Source: CFX5 sp023384495 (GTDB lineage: Bacteria > Chloroflexota > Anaerolineae > Caldilineales > Caldilineaceae). From it: a stretch of 64,000 nt of DNA. The position numbers and the translations under genes are program-made. Location of the stretch: positions 186,001 through 250,000 of the forward strand of contig JASNZV010000006.1 in NCBI GenBank assembly GCA_048499455.1, given 5' to 3'. Every line of letters begins with the position of its first letter. Position 1 is the stretch's first letter. Positions 1 to 11,724 of the stretch are shown here, piece after piece. The notes under the pieces were generated by a model. That model was not told where the DNA came from, searched no databases, and saw nothing but the letters and a program-made list of their open reading frames with translations.

Positions 1-774
<774 letters not shown>

Positions 775-789
775 GGCAGCCACGCACCC

Positions 790-1593
790 ATGCGCGACTT
801 CACCGCGGTCACCGAGCTGCCCGCCAGCCAACTGAACGCCCAACAGATGGCGCGCATCCGCCAGCGCTATCAACTGGCGGCGGGGCTGGCCGGGGGCAAA
901 CGGGTGCTCGACGTGGCCTGTGGCGCGGGCATCGGCTTGGGGTTGCTGGAACGGTCCGCCGCCAGCCTGGTTGGCTGCGACTTGACCTACGGCGTGCTGG
1001 CGACGGCGCAACGGCATTACCGCGACCGTGTGCCGCTGGCCGGCGCCGACGCCCAGCGGCTTCCCTTTGCCAGCGGGGTTTTTGACCTGGTGATCTCGTT
1101 CGAGGCCATCTACTATCTGCCCCGGCCCGCCCACTTTCTGGCCGAGGCGCGACGGGTGCTCGCCCCCGCCGGCCACCTGTTGATCGGCAGCAGCAACCCC
1201 GACTGGCCCCCCTTTGTGCCGGGGCGGCTGAGCGTTCACTATCCCAATTTGGTCGAGTTGACAACGCAATTGAGAGAGACGGGCTTCGGGCGGGTCGAGG
1301 CCTGGGGCGCGCTGCCCACCCAATCATCGCCGGCCGATGGCCGCTTGCATTGGCGGCAGCGGTGGATGGCGGCGGCGCGGCGCGTGGCGCAGCGCATCCC
1401 CCTTTTGGCGGCAGAGACGGCGGCAGCGCGGCTGCTCAAACGGCTGCTTTATGGCCGGCTCGTCCCGTTGCCCGCCGAACTGCTCCCCACACTGGATGAC
1501 GGCGATCCACATTCCCACCTGACGACTATCGACCCCACCGAGCGCGACCGGCGGCACCGCGTCCTCTTTGTGCGGGCCGAGGCCAGGGGCTAA
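790..1593 (+). CDS. class I SAM-dependent methyltransferase
   Basis: A 267-residue protein with a Rossmann-type methyltransferase domain. SAM-binding motif I is VLDVACGAGIG (about residues 39-49), an acidic residue follows in VGCDLTYG, and the later motifs are ADAQRLPFASGVFDLVIS and RVLAPAGHLLIGSSNPD, as in Methyltransf_11 proteins. The substrate cannot be told from the sequence. A C-terminal extension of about 80 residues is rich in Arg and Leu. It starts 15 bp after gatB and is probably co-transcribed with it, although no functional link is evident. Confidence 0.88.
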   Translation: MRDFTAVTELPASQLNAQQMARIRQRYQLAAGLAGGKRVLDVACGAGIGLGLLERSAASLVGCDLTYGVLATAQRHYRDRVPLAGADAQRLPFASGVFDLVISFEAIYYLPRPAHFLAEARRVLAPAGHLLIGSSNPDWPPFVPGRLSVHYPNLVELTTQLRETGFGRVEAWGALPTQSSPADGRLHWRQRWMAAARRVAQRIPLLAAETAAARLLKRLLYGRLVPLPAELLPTLDDGDPHSHLTTIDPTERDRRHRVLFVRAEARG

Positions 1594-1683
1594 GTTAGGT
1601 CCACTCCATAAACGACGCTACCAACCCTCAGCAGTAACGCCACACCACGCTATGAGGTTGCGGCCACGCGCTCGAACCAGGCC

Positions 1684-1722
1684 ACCGGAACCAACGTTGG
1701 GGCGGGGCGCCCCCTCGCCGGT
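1684..1722. terminator. nested GC-rich hairpin after the methyltransferase gene
   Basis: GGGGCG and CGCCCC flank a GGG loop at 1699-1713, enclosed by ACCGG/CCGGT at 1684-1688 and 1718-1722. It lies about 90 bp past the methyltransferase stop. There is no T-run after it, so it may be a weak or Rho-assisted terminator or only a structured spacer. Confidence 0.3.
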
Positions 1723-1734
1723 GATATTCGTCAT

Positions 1735-1823
1735 GACTTACGCAACTTACGCAGCGCCTGATGTTGGCCGGAAGAAGATTCACGCTCAATCATCGTGCGC
1801 TCAGTCATGGCTTGCGTAAATCC
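1735..1823. repeat. MITE-like palindromic repeat, copy 1
   Basis: An approximately 89-bp element with inverted ends GACTTACGCA (left) and TGCGTAAATC (right). The left end contains a tandem duplication of CTTACGCA. A second copy with the same ends and flanks (CTTACGCAGCGCC on the left; TCAGTCA then GCTTGCGTAA on the right) lies at 57123-57208. The interior differs. It has no coding capacity, which fits a non-autonomous insertion element. The rest of the 1594-1942 gap holds only the hairpin at 1684-1722. Confidence 0.6.
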
Positions 1824-1942
1824 TAATTTGTCTGAATACTGGGCTTCAGGCAGGGATTGGCGCTTTGCCAACAGAAGCCAACCGCGCCCTGCGATACAAT
1901 CACGCCCAGATTGTGATTTCTTTCTCAAATGGTGAGTGACTC

Positions 1943-2725
1943 ATGCAGCGTACGATTGTCCAGCAGGCCGCGACTTCAGCGCCAGCCCCAATTGCCGTCG
2001 GGGCCGGTGGCAATGGCGGCCATGCCGCGCCGCCCCTCATACGCCTGGCCGGGCTGACCAAGTTTTATACCGAAGGTGGGCAGCGCCGTGTGGTGCTCGA
2101 CGCGCTCGACAGCGAGTTTGGCGAAGGTGAGTTTGTCTGTCTGCTCGGTAAATCGGGAAGCGGCAAGAGCACCCTGCTCAACCTGATCTCCGGCATCGAC
2201 GCGCCAAGCAGCGGCGCGGTCACCATCCACAACGGCGGGCGCGATATCCCCATCACCACCTTAAGCGAACATGAACGGACGCTCTTTCGCCGCCAATATG
2301 TCGGCATCGTCTTTCAATTTTTCAATTTGATTCCAACCCTCACCGTGCGCGAAAACGTTGCGCTGCCGCTGGAGCTTGCCGGCGCACACCGGCAGATGGC
2401 GCGCGCGGTGGCCTTGCTCGACCGTGTGGGCCTGGGTGACCGGCTGGACGCCTACCCCGACAAGCTCAGCGGCGGCGAACAGCAGCGCGTCGCCATCGCC
2501 CGCGCCCTGGTGCACGACCCGCTGCTGGTGCTGGCGGACGAGCCAACCGGCAATCTGGACGACGACACTGGCGTGATTGTGCTCCGTCTGCTGTTGGAAT
2601 TGACCCGCGATGCCGGCAAGACGCTGATCATGGCGACGCACGCCCCCGAGGTGGCGCAGCAGGCCGACCGTGTGTTGCATCTGGTGCATGGCAAGTTGGT
2701 GGAGGAAAGGGCGCGCATCGCATGA
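1943..2725 (+). CDS. ABC transporter ATP-binding protein (MacB/LolD type)
   Basis: A 260-residue ATPase that powers the permease encoded next. Walker A is GKSGSGKST (69-77), the Q-loop is VFQFFNL, the signature is LSGGEQQ (174-180), Walker B is LLVLADEPTGNLD (about 193-205) and the H-loop His is in ATHAPEV (about 232). The ADEPTGNLD form is typical of the MacB/LolD/FtsE branch of type VII ABC systems. About 35 Ala/Gly-rich residues precede the ABC domain, so a later start is possible. The gene overlaps the permease by ATGA, which indicates translational coupling. Confidence 0.95.
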   Translation: MQRTIVQQAATSAPAPIAVGAGGNGGHAAPPLIRLAGLTKFYTEGGQRRVVLDALDSEFGEGEFVCLLGKSGSGKSTLLNLISGIDAPSSGAVTIHNGGRDIPITTLSEHERTLFRRQYVGIVFQFFNLIPTLTVRENVALPLELAGAHRQMARAVALLDRVGLGDRLDAYPDKLSGGEQQRVAIARALVHDPLLVLADEPTGNLDDDTGVIVLRLLLELTRDAGKTLIMATHAPEVAQQADRVLHLVHGKLVEERARIA

Positions 2726-5295
2726 ACTGGTTTCCCGCTCGGGCGCTGTTGCGGCTTGCCGTGCGCCATGCGTTGCGCCGCCCGTTGCAGAGCCTATTTT
2801 TTGTGTTGGGGGTGGCGATTGGTGTTGCCATGATCGTCGCCATTGACCTTGCCAATGGTTCGGCTGCGCGCGCGTTTGAGCTGGGCGCCGAGACGGTTAC
2901 CGGGCGCGCCACCCACCAGATTGTCGGCGGGCCTACCGGTCTGGATGAGCAGGTCTACACTCGACTGCGCCGCGAACTGGGTTTTCGCCTGAGCGCTCCG
3001 GTGGTCACCGACTATGTCATCGCGCTCGAACTCGATGCGCAGCCCATGCGCCTGCTCGGCATCGACCCTTTTGCCGATGCCCCCTTTCGCAGCTATCTGG
3101 GCAATCAGAACCCGGGCATGGCTCCCGATTATCTCACCGATCTGATGGTGCGCCCCAATGCGGTGTTGCTCAGCCAGGATGTGGCTGCACGTTATGCGTT
3201 AAAGGCGGGTGATCGCATCACCGCACGGCGTGGTGTGGAGACGGTGGCGCTGACGCTTGTCGGCCTGCTCGAGCCGGGTGATGACCTCAGCCGCCGTGCG
3301 CTGGAGGGGGTGCTGATCACCGACATTGCCACGGCGCAGGAGGCGCTCGACCGAGTGGGCCGGCTCGATCACATCGACCTGATTCTGGCCGAGGGCGCCG
3401 CTGGGGAAGCAACCGTGGCGCAGATCGGCGCCATCTTGCCATCCAACGCGCGCATCCAACCGGTGGCGGCGCGCAGCGGCGCGGTCAACGAAATGATCGC
3501 TGCCTTTAACCTCAACTTGACCGCGCTGAGCCTGCTTGCGCTGGTGGTGGGCATGTTTCTCATCTACAACACCGTCACCTTTAGCGTGGTCCAGCGCCGA
3601 CCCGTTTTGGGCATCCTGCGAGCGATGGGGATGACCCGTCGCGAGGTCTATGCGCTGATCCTGGTTGAAGCGGGCGTGTTGGGGCTGATTGGCGCGCTGC
3701 TGGGGCTGGGGCTGGGGGTGATATTGGGCCGCAGCATGGTGCAGTTGGTGACGCAGACCATCAATGACCTCTTTTTTGTGGTGGCTGTGCGCGAGATCGA
3801 TGTGCCGGTATGGACGCTGGCCAAAGGGTTGGTGATTGGCGTGGCTGCCGCCCTGTTTGGGGCCGCGATCCCCGCAATGGAGGCCACCAATGCGCCGCCG
3901 GCGGGCGCGCTCCAACGCAGCGCGCTCGAAGCGCAGGCGCGGCGGGCGCTTCCCTGGGTGAGCGGCGGCGCCATCCTGCTATTGGCGGTGGGGGCGGGCC
4001 TGCTGATCCCAGAGTGGCATCTTGTGGTCGCCTTTGCCGGTCTCTTCGCTGTGATCCTGGGTGGGGCGCTGCTGACGCCATTGGCCACGCTGGGGCTGAT
4101 GCGGGGCGCGCAACAACTCTTGAATCGCATCGGTGTGATTGGGCGGATGGCTCCGCGCACGATCACGCGTTCGCTCAGCCGCACATCGGTGGCCGTGGCC
4201 GCGCTGATGGTGGCGGTCAGCGTTATCGTCGGCGTCGGCGTCATGATCGGCAGCTTTCGCAACACGGTGGAAGCGTGGCTGGGCGATGTGCTCCAGGCTG
4301 ACATCTTTATCTCGCCCCCGTCGGTCACATCGAATCAGGTCTTTACCACCCTCGATGCGTCGATTGTCGAACAGATGGCGCGCTTCCCTGGTATCGCCCG
4401 CGTGGCCACCACGCGCGGGGTGGATGTCGCCGCCTTTGTGGGCGAGCGCGAGACACAAGTTCGGTTGATTGCGTTTAGCGATGATCTGGCCGGGCCGGAT
4501 CGGCGCTATCTGGCTGCGGTGGGCGACTGGCGCGCGACCTGGCAGGCGGTTGAGGCTGGCGGCGTGCTCATCAACGAGCCGATGGCCAACCGGCTCAAGT
4601 TGACGGCGGGCGACCAGATCGCATTGCAGACCGACCGCGGCGTGCGCTCATTTTCGATTGCCGGCGTGGCGGTGGATTTTGATGTCAACCTGGTCGTCTT
4701 TATGCATGACCCCATCTATCGGCGTTTGTGGGATGATCGAGCATTGTCGGCGGTGGCGCTCTTTGTCGCGCCGGGGGTTGTGCTCGATGACAAGGTGGAC
4801 GAGTTGCGGGCCGCCTTTGCGGGCAAGGCCGAACTGCTGGTGCGTTCGAATCGGGCTATGCGTGAGAATGCGCTGGAGGTCTTCGACCGCACCTTCGCCA
4901 TCACTGTGGCGCTGCAACTGTTGGCGACGATCGTGGCCTTTATCGGCATCCTCAGCACGCTCATGAGCCTGCAACTAGAGCGCAGCCGCGAGATCGGCGT
5001 GTTGCGCTCGACGGGCATGACGCGGCGCCAACTCTGGCGGCTCTCCATGCTCGAAACCGGGCTGCTCGGCGCGGTCGCTGGCGTGGTCGCCATGCCGATG
5101 GGCATTCTTTTGGCCATCATCCTCATCTATATCATCAATTTGCGTTCATTCGGGTGGACGCTGGCCATGCAGTTGGCGCCGGTCGACTTTGCCCAGGCCT
5201 TTCTGGTTGCGCTCACGGCGGCGCTGCTGGCCGGTGTCTACCCGGCGTGGCGTATGGGGCGGATGCAGCCGGCCACCGCGTTGCGCAGCGAGTGA
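2722..5295 (+). CDS. FtsX-like ABC transporter permease
   Basis: An 857-residue membrane protein. It has an N-terminal TM helix (about 22-46) and an extracytoplasmic MacB_PCD-like domain. A three-helix FtsX block (about 263-385) contains RRPVLGILRAMGMTRREVY. Additional central helices and a second periplasmic-type domain follow, then a second FtsX block (about 728-840) with RSREIGVLRSTGMTRRQLW. The duplicated FtsX layout matches LolC/E-like or YknZ-like exporters acting on lipids, lipoproteins or envelope substrates. The start overlaps the ATPase stop by 4 bp. The substrate is unknown; the lipoprotein gene downstream is a possible but unproven client. Confidence 0.93.
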   Translation: MNWFPARALLRLAVRHALRRPLQSLFFVLGVAIGVAMIVAIDLANGSAARAFELGAETVTGRATHQIVGGPTGLDEQVYTRLRRELGFRLSAPVVTDYVIALELDAQPMRLLGIDPFADAPFRSYLGNQNPGMAPDYLTDLMVRPNAVLLSQDVAARYALKAGDRITARRGVETVALTLVGLLEPGDDLSRRALEGVLITDIATAQEALDRVGRLDHIDLILAEGAAGEATVAQIGAILPSNARIQPVAARSGAVNEMIAAFNLNLTALSLLALVVGMFLIYNTVTFSVVQRRPVLGILRAMGMTRREVYALILVEAGVLGLIGALLGLGLGVILGRSMVQLVTQTINDLFFVVAVREIDVPVWTLAKGLVIGVAAALFGAAIPAMEATNAPPAGALQRSALEAQARRALPWVSGGAILLLAVGAGLLIPEWHLVVAFAGLFAVILGGALLTPLATLGLMRGAQQLLNRIGVIGRMAPRTITRSLSRTSVAVAALMVAVSVIVGVGVMIGSFRNTVEAWLGDVLQADIFISPPSVTSNQVFTTLDASIVEQMARFPGIARVATTRGVDVAAFVGERETQVRLIAFSDDLAGPDRRYLAAVGDWRATWQAVEAGGVLINEPMANRLKLTAGDQIALQTDRGVRSFSIAGVAVDFDVNLVVFMHDPIYRRLWDDRALSAVALFVAPGVVLDDKVDELRAAFAGKAELLVRSNRAMRENALEVFDRTFAITVALQLLATIVAFIGILSTLMSLQLERSREIGVLRSTGMTRRQLWRLSMLETGLLGAVAGVVAMPMGILLAIILIYIINLRSFGWTLAMQLAPVDFAQAFLVALTAALLAGVYPAWRMGRMQPATALRSE

Positions 5296-5340
5296 GCCGG
5301 CCTCCGCTTCTATAGGTATAGGCAGTTCCATGTTTGTTTT

Positions 5341-5481
5341 CGCATTTAACGCGAAGGCACAAAGTTGCAGAGACACAAAGAAGAGGCCCGACCAACACCT
5401 TGGCGTCTTTGTATGGACTTTGCGCCAGGCATTAGCCTACACTTGGCGTCTTTATTTCGCTGCGCCTTTGCGTTGGAAAAA
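5341..5481. repeat. imperfect long palindrome (CTTTGCGTT-type repeat)
   Basis: The left arm TTTAACGCGAAGGCACAAAG pairs imperfectly with the right arm, which ends in GCGCCTTTGCGTTGGAAA. Between them, variants of CTTGGCGTCTTTG recur. It fills most of the gap between the permease and the lipoprotein gene. Similar 'ctttgcgtc'-type repeats are common in many bacterial genomes. It could also act as a transcription terminator for the ABC operon. Confidence 0.5.
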
Positions 5482-5522
5482 TCGGCCAATATAGAGATGG
5501 GGATAACAACGGAGATAGCGTA

Positions 5523-6482
5523 ATGAATTCAATCCAGTTCTTTGCGGGCCCGATGATTGGCGGACGCAGAATGATGTTGTTGCTTGTTGCGAGCATGGTA
5601 TTGGCAGCAGCGTGTGTGCCGATCAGCGCGCCGCCCGCTGCGCCCGATGCTTCATCCGACCCGCTGGACAATACCAACTGGGTGTTGGTGAGGCTGGAAG
5701 CGGATCCGCCGGTGGACTTTGATGCAGCAACGGTGGAGGTGACGTTGGGCTTTGCCGAGGGCCAGGTTGGTGGCCGTAGCGGCTGCAACCAGTACGGTGG
5801 TTCGTACGTTATCGACGGCGATGGCCTGACGGTTGGCGCGCTCTTCAGCACCATGATGGCGTGCCCGGAACCGCTGATGGCGGTGGAGGCGGCCTTTACC
5901 GACGCCCTCTCTGCTGCCGAGCGTTACGAACTCAGCAACGGCGAACTGACGATCATTCACCCCACGGGCCGGCTGACCTTCACGCCGGCTGTAGCTGACG
6001 CCGAGGCCGAAGCGGATGCCGCCGCCGAGCCGCTCTCCGGTCTGCTCACCGGCGCGGTTACCTATCGTCAGCGCATGGCGCTGCCGGCGGGCGCCGTGAT
6101 CGACGTGCAATTGCAGGATGTGTCACGCGCCGACGCCGCCGCCACGATCATTGCCGAGCAGCGCATCATCACCAGTGGCGAGCAGGCGCCCTTCCCCTTT
6201 GAACTGAGCTATGACCCCGCCCAGATCGACGAGCGTATGACCTATGCGCTGGCGGCGCGCATTATGATTGACGACCAGTTGGCGTGGATCAACACCAGCC
6301 ATCATGCCGTGCTCACCCGCGGCGCGCCGGCGACGGATGTGGTGGTTGAGGTGGAACCTGTCCAATCTGGCGCATCCAGCCCGGAGGTCACCCTGGTTGT
6401 GGCTCCGGCAGCGATTGTGCTGCCCGACCACGCGCGTTGTCTGTGGGCTGGCGAAGGGGGGCGGCTGGGTGGCTGGGGTTAG
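5523..6482 (+). CDS. META domain / YbaY-like lipoprotein
   Basis: A 319-residue predicted lipoprotein with a hydrophobic leader and lipobox LAAAC (Cys31), so it is probably membrane-anchored outside the cytoplasm. Residues about 45-150 form a META (HslJ-like) domain, with NTNWVLVRLEA, GRSGCNQYGGSY and MACPEPLMAVE. Residues about 170-285 resemble the YbaY/YscW beta-sandwich (GAVTYRQRMALPAGAVIDVQL and RMTYALAARI). META proteins are linked to stress or motility, but the mechanism is unclear. GGAG lies 9 nt before the ATG. The last 30 or so residues (after VEVEPVQSG) are low-complexity and look appended. Confidence 0.85.
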   Translation: MNSIQFFAGPMIGGRRMMLLLVASMVLAAACVPISAPPAAPDASSDPLDNTNWVLVRLEADPPVDFDAATVEVTLGFAEGQVGGRSGCNQYGGSYVIDGDGLTVGALFSTMMACPEPLMAVEAAFTDALSAAERYELSNGELTIIHPTGRLTFTPAVADAEAEADAAAEPLSGLLTGAVTYRQRMALPAGAVIDVQLQDVSRADAAATIIAEQRIITSGEQAPFPFELSYDPAQIDERMTYALAARIMIDDQLAWINTSHHAVLTRGAPATDVVVEVEPVQSGASSPEVTLVVAPAAIVLPDHARCLWAGEGGRLGGWG

Positions 6483-6553
6483 GGCGCTCATAGGCGGCGC
6501 CCCAACTCTCTACCCCTGGCTGAACATCACGGCGCTTGTGTGTGCAACGCGCC

Positions 6554-7525
6554 TCACTCTGTGCGGCTGGCGCGCAGCTCGCGCAGCCGCTGGACAAGCC
6601 GTTTCTCTTCGTCGCTGAGATTGGTGGGCAACGTCACCACGATCTCGGCCAGCAGGTCGCCGCGCTGGTCGGGCTGCTTAAGCTTGGGCATGCCCTGCCC
6701 GCGCAGGCGAAAGACGCGGCCATTCTGTGTGCTGGCGGGAATGGTGAGCGCCAGTGGCCGTTCGAGCGTGGGGACCAGGGCTTCCCCCCCCAACAGCGCA
6801 GTGTATAGATCGATCTTGGCCTTGACGCGCAGATCATCGCCCTCGCGCACGAACTCAGGGTGTGGCAACACCTCGATCTTGAGCACAAGGTCACCCTGGC
6901 CGGCTGCCCCACGCATACGCACCTTGGAACCACTCTTGACGCCGCGGGGGATGGAGGCTTCCAGCCGGGCGCCGTCCGCCATCTGCACCATGCGCGTCGC
7001 GCCACGGTAGGCCTCATCTAGCGTCACCTGCACAGCCACCTCATTGGGCGCTTCGGCTGCGGCGGTGAACGGGTCAAAGCCTGCATTGCGGGTTCGTGTT
7101 TGTGCGCCAGGCCGCGGCCCACCGGCGCCTCCCATACCGCCGGCGCCGAATAGCGATTCAAAGAAGCTAGAGAAGCCACTGCCGCCAAACATTTGTTCAA
7201 ACTCTTCGGGCGTCACCGTGCGGCTGCGACCGCCACCGGCTGCGCCGCGGCCGAAGGCTTCCCACCCGACATCTTCGGGGCGAACACCGGCGCGCTCATA
7301 TTGTTGCCACTGGGCGCCAAAGCGGTCATATTTGGCGCGCTTGTCGGCATCGCCGAGGACGGTGTACGCCTCGTTGATCTCCTTGAATTTGCGTTCGGCT
7401 TCTTTGTCACCGGGATTTTTGTCCGGGTGATATTGTTGCGCCAGTTTGCGGAACGCCTTTTTGATCTCTTTTTCATCGGCGCTGCGCGCTACGCCGAGCG
7501 TTTTGTAGTAGTCTTTGAATTCCAT
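6554..7525 (-). CDS. DnaJ-family co-chaperone (CbpA-like, type II)
   Basis: A 323-residue Hsp40. The J domain (1-70) carries HPD at 33-35 and the DYYKTLGV start. A Gly/Phe-rich region (about 75-130) follows, then two DnaJ C-terminal substrate-binding domains. The CxxCxGxG zinc repeats are absent, so it is a type II/CbpA-like protein rather than canonical DnaJ. It stimulates DnaK ATPase and delivers unfolded clients. The ATG at 7525 was chosen because it begins the J domain (MEFKDYYK); a longer frame adds only 12 unlikely residues. It is the last gene of the dnaK-grpE-dnaJ operon. Confidence 0.93.
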   Translation of the reverse strand: MEFKDYYKTLGVARSADEKEIKKAFRKLAQQYHPDKNPGDKEAERKFKEINEAYTVLGDADKRAKYDRFGAQWQQYERAGVRPEDVGWEAFGRGAAGGGRSRTVTPEEFEQMFGGSGFSSFFESLFGAGGMGGAGGPRPGAQTRTRNAGFDPFTAAAEAPNEVAVQVTLDEAYRGATRMVQMADGARLEASIPRGVKSGSKVRMRGAAGQGDLVLKIEVLPHPEFVREGDDLRVKAKIDLYTALLGGEALVPTLERPLALTIPASTQNGRVFRLRGQGMPKLKQPDQRGDLLAEIVVTLPTNLSDEEKRLVQRLRELRASRTE

Positions 7526-7583
7526 AGACCCTCCGTCATCCACGTAGAGCGTAGAACGCAAAAGGCAGAACCGGAGCCACGCT

Positions 7584-8330
7584 TTACATTCCTCGGCTCA
7601 CCACCACCCGCGCCGGCCGCAAGACCCGGTCGCCGTCCATATAACCGGCCTGGAGCACCTGCGCCACATGGTCAGCCGGTATCTGCTGATCGACCAGGTA
7701 ACCGACGGCCTCGTGCCGAGTGGGGTCAAATGGTTCCCCTTGTGCGTCGACCCGGTCGACACCATAGCGCTTGAGTGTATCAAGAAAAGCATGGCGCGTG
7801 GCTTCGATATTGGCGACAAAGGTCTCTACCTTGCCGCCATCCAATCCATCCGCATGTTGCAACGCCAGGTCGAGGTGATCGGCCAACGGCAGCATATCAG
7901 ACAGAATGCGGTTGCGCGCCTCGTTCACTTCGGCAGTATAACGTTGCTCCCACCGTTTGCGCAGATTCTCGACCTCGGCCTGGAGCGCGACATAGCGTTC
8001 TTGCCACTTGTCGCTGTCGGCGTTTTCTCGTTCTTTCTGCGCCTGTTCAAGCGCTGCGCGGGTCCAGAGCAGGTCGCTTTCGATCTGTTTCAGGTCGGCC
8101 CCTTGTCTTTGCAGCGCTTCATCTTTGATCGCCAACGCGCTTTTTTGTTCGTCGAGCCGCCGCGTTTGCTCTTCAATGGTTGCGGTCTGTTGCTCAACTC
8201 GTTGCTTGACCTCTTGGTAGGCAGCGGCGAGCTTTTCGTAATCCTCAACCGTGAGATGGGTCTCGACGCCGGGGGGGCGCACGGCTCGGTAGTTGCGGCG
8301 TGGGCCATTCGGGTAGAAAATATTCGGCAT
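7584..8330 (-). CDS. grpE: GrpE nucleotide exchange factor
   Basis: A 248-residue GrpE. It has a long coiled coil (about 30-125, Gln/Glu-rich), then the four-helix segment (RYVALQAEVENLRKRWEQR, ILSDMLPLADHLDLALQHAD) and the C-terminal beta domain (GEPFDPTRHEAVGYL ... ILRPARVVVS-type end). It releases ADP from DnaK. The coiled coil is longer than in E. coli GrpE (197 aa). The start at 8330 has GAGGAG 9 nt upstream; a longer frame to 8393 lacks a comparable site. It sits 58 bp upstream of the dnaJ-like gene and 177 bp downstream of dnaK. Confidence 0.92.
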   Translation of the reverse strand: MPNIFYPNGPRRNYRAVRPPGVETHLTVEDYEKLAAAYQEVKQRVEQQTATIEEQTRRLDEQKSALAIKDEALQRQGADLKQIESDLLWTRAALEQAQKERENADSDKWQERYVALQAEVENLRKRWEQRYTAEVNEARNRILSDMLPLADHLDLALQHADGLDGGKVETFVANIEATRHAFLDTLKRYGVDRVDAQGEPFDPTRHEAVGYLVDQQIPADHVAQVLQAGYMDGDRVLRPARVVVSRGM

Positions 8331-8507
8331 AATGTTCTGCTCCTCAGTCCACAATCTGCCCTCAAGGCGCCGGCATCCGGCCTGCGCTCTCAAGTGCGTA
8401 AGGTGGGTAAACAGCCAGGATGGTTACAACGGCTGTGCAGTAAACAGGCGGGGCATAGCGCCCCGCCCGTTAGAGAACCTCACTGCAATTGCGCGGTTGG
8501 TGAGCCT

Positions 8508-10421
<1,914 letters not shown>

Positions 10422-10767
10422 GTTTGGTTTGTCCTCCGAACGTTATTTTGCCTTCCCGGAATCGGGCCGCAAAGATTGCTTATCAACCATAGACCATTGT
10501 AATGCAAATCCATAAGTATGACATATGGCTTGTATTAGCAAATTGTTTGCATTTGTGATTCTGGCGTCAAATGGAGGTTGCTTCGAAACCAGCGGTGTCT
10601 ACGCCAGCAAAACTGCCGATTTTAGCCGAGCAAAACATAAAATGAGACTTTGGTCGTCGTTTTGTGGCTGTCCAAGCGCTATGCTGGGCCTGTCAGTTTT
10701 GTTGAAATAGTAGGCCATCGAGAGCGATCATAGACACATGATCATGGAGACATGAAAGGGAAACCTG
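10422..10767. other. divergent promoter region between dnaK and the DUF2249 gene
   Basis: A 346-bp AT-richer gap from which dnaK is read leftwards and the DUF2249 gene rightwards. On the minus strand, TTGCTA and TACTTA occur 17 bp apart around 10510-10540 as a possible dnaK promoter; the match is weak. I see no CIRCE (TTAGCACTC/GAGTGCTAA), no HAIR element and no convincing coding frame here. Confidence 0.4.
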
Positions 10768-11025
10768 ATGAGTCAAAGTACGCATACCGCCCAGACCGGA
10801 GGACCAATCATCGACGTCCGGACGATTCCACCGGCCCAGCGACACCCGCTGATCTTCCAGACGTTTGAATCGCTACAGCCTGGTGAGGCATTCGCCCTGG
10901 TCAACGACCATGATCCCAAACCACTTTACTATCAGTTCTCTTATGAGCGAGGCGGAGAATTCACCTGGGAGTATCTGGAGCAAGGGCCTGCCGTTTGGCG
11001 CGTGCGGATTGGGAAAGCAACCTAA
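10768..11025 (+). CDS. DUF2249 domain protein
   Basis: An 85-residue single-domain protein that matches DUF2249 (TusA-like fold): IIDVRTIPPAQRHPLIFQTF, then LQPGEAFALVNDHDPKPLYYQF and WEYLEQGPAVWRVRIGK. Such proteins often accompany nitrogen-oxide or hemerythrin-type genes, but no such neighbour is present and its biochemical role is unknown. It is divergent from dnaK and has a ribosome site (AAAGGG) upstream of the ATG. Confidence 0.85.
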   Translation: MSQSTHTAQTGGPIIDVRTIPPAQRHPLIFQTFESLQPGEAFALVNDHDPKPLYYQFSYERGGEFTWEYLEQGPAVWRVRIGKAT

Positions 11026-11064
11026 TTAATTGACGGGGCGCGAGATGGTCAACGGGGCCCAGTG

Positions 11065-11133
11065 CATCCTTAACAGAGTGACTTTGCAAATCGGCAGGTG
11101 GGATGGGCGCCAATTGTCAAACAACCAGGTTGT
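11065..11133. repeat. dispersed repeat family B, copy 1
   Basis: About 70 bp that align without gaps to 63245-63314. The first 50 or so bases are about four-fifths identical, including TTAACA(G/A)AGTGACTTTGCAA and GGCGCCAATT. It contains the near-palindrome CAGAGT-G-ACTTTG. It ends exactly where the mug stop codon begins. It is non-coding and probably a short interspersed palindromic or MITE-like element. Confidence 0.55.
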
Positions 11134-11724
11134 TCAAGAGGCGCCAGAAGACGCCCCGGCAATGCCTTGAATGGTCTCGGCCCGTAGACGAAACGCCCGG
11201 TAAACGTCGGCAAGTGTGGCCGGGGTGTAGTGGGCATTGAGGCCACTAGGGTTTGGCAGCACCCAGAGATAGGCAGCGCCCAGCCTCTCTGGTTGCTCGC
11301 CCAGGGTTGCGCGTGGCAAACCAAACGCCGTGCGATAGGCGGTTACCCCAAGCACGGCGACCACGAGGGGGCGATAGTGCTCGATTTTGGCGAGTAGTCG
11401 CTCACCGCCGCTGCGCAACTCTTCGGCGCTCAACTCCGCCGCGGTAGCGGTCGCCCGCCGCACGAGATTGGTGACGCCGTAGCCATAGGTCAGCAGTTCG
11501 CGCTCCTCAGCCGGCGCCAATCGCCGCGGCGTAAACCCGGCGGCGTGAAGCGTGGGCCAGAAGCGGTTGCCTGGCCGCGCAAAGTGATGCCCAGTGAAGC
11601 CGGAATAGAGACCAGGATTGATCCCACAAAAGAGCACCTGTAGGTGGGGCGCAATCACATCCTCAATGGTCTTGCCGGCGGCGGCGAGAAGTTCGCTTTG
11701 GGTGGGGCGTCTTGGCGGGTTCAT
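11134..11724 (-). CDS. mug: G/U mismatch-specific DNA glycosylase
   Basis: A 196-residue Mug/TDG-family uracil-DNA glycosylase that removes uracil or ethenocytosine from mispairs. Diagnostic motifs are VLFCGINPGLYSGFTGHHFA, with the GINPG active-site loop whose Asn activates water, then RPGNRFWPTLH and LPNPSGLNAHY, the intercalation loop motif. The length is normal for the family. Its ATG overlaps the stop of the upstream MmcQ gene by 4 bp, so the two are translationally coupled. Confidence 0.95.
   Translation of the reverse strand: MNPPRRPTQSELLAAAGKTIEDVIAPHLQVLFCGINPGLYSGFTGHHFARPGNRFWPTLHAAGFTPRRLAPAEERELLTYGYGVTNLVRRATATAAELSAEELRSGGERLLAKIEHYRPLVVAVLGVTAYRTAFGLPRATLGEQPERLGAAYLWVLPNPSGLNAHYTPATLADVYRAFRLRAETIQGIAGASSGAS

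Noticed and set aside
10422..10767. CIRCE (HrcA) or HAIR (HspR) operator upstream of dnaK
   Set aside because: I searched by eye for TTAGCACTC-N9-GAGTGCTAA and for CTTGAGT-N7-ACTCAAG on both strands; neither occurs. TTAGCAAATTG near 10537 is only superficially similar.
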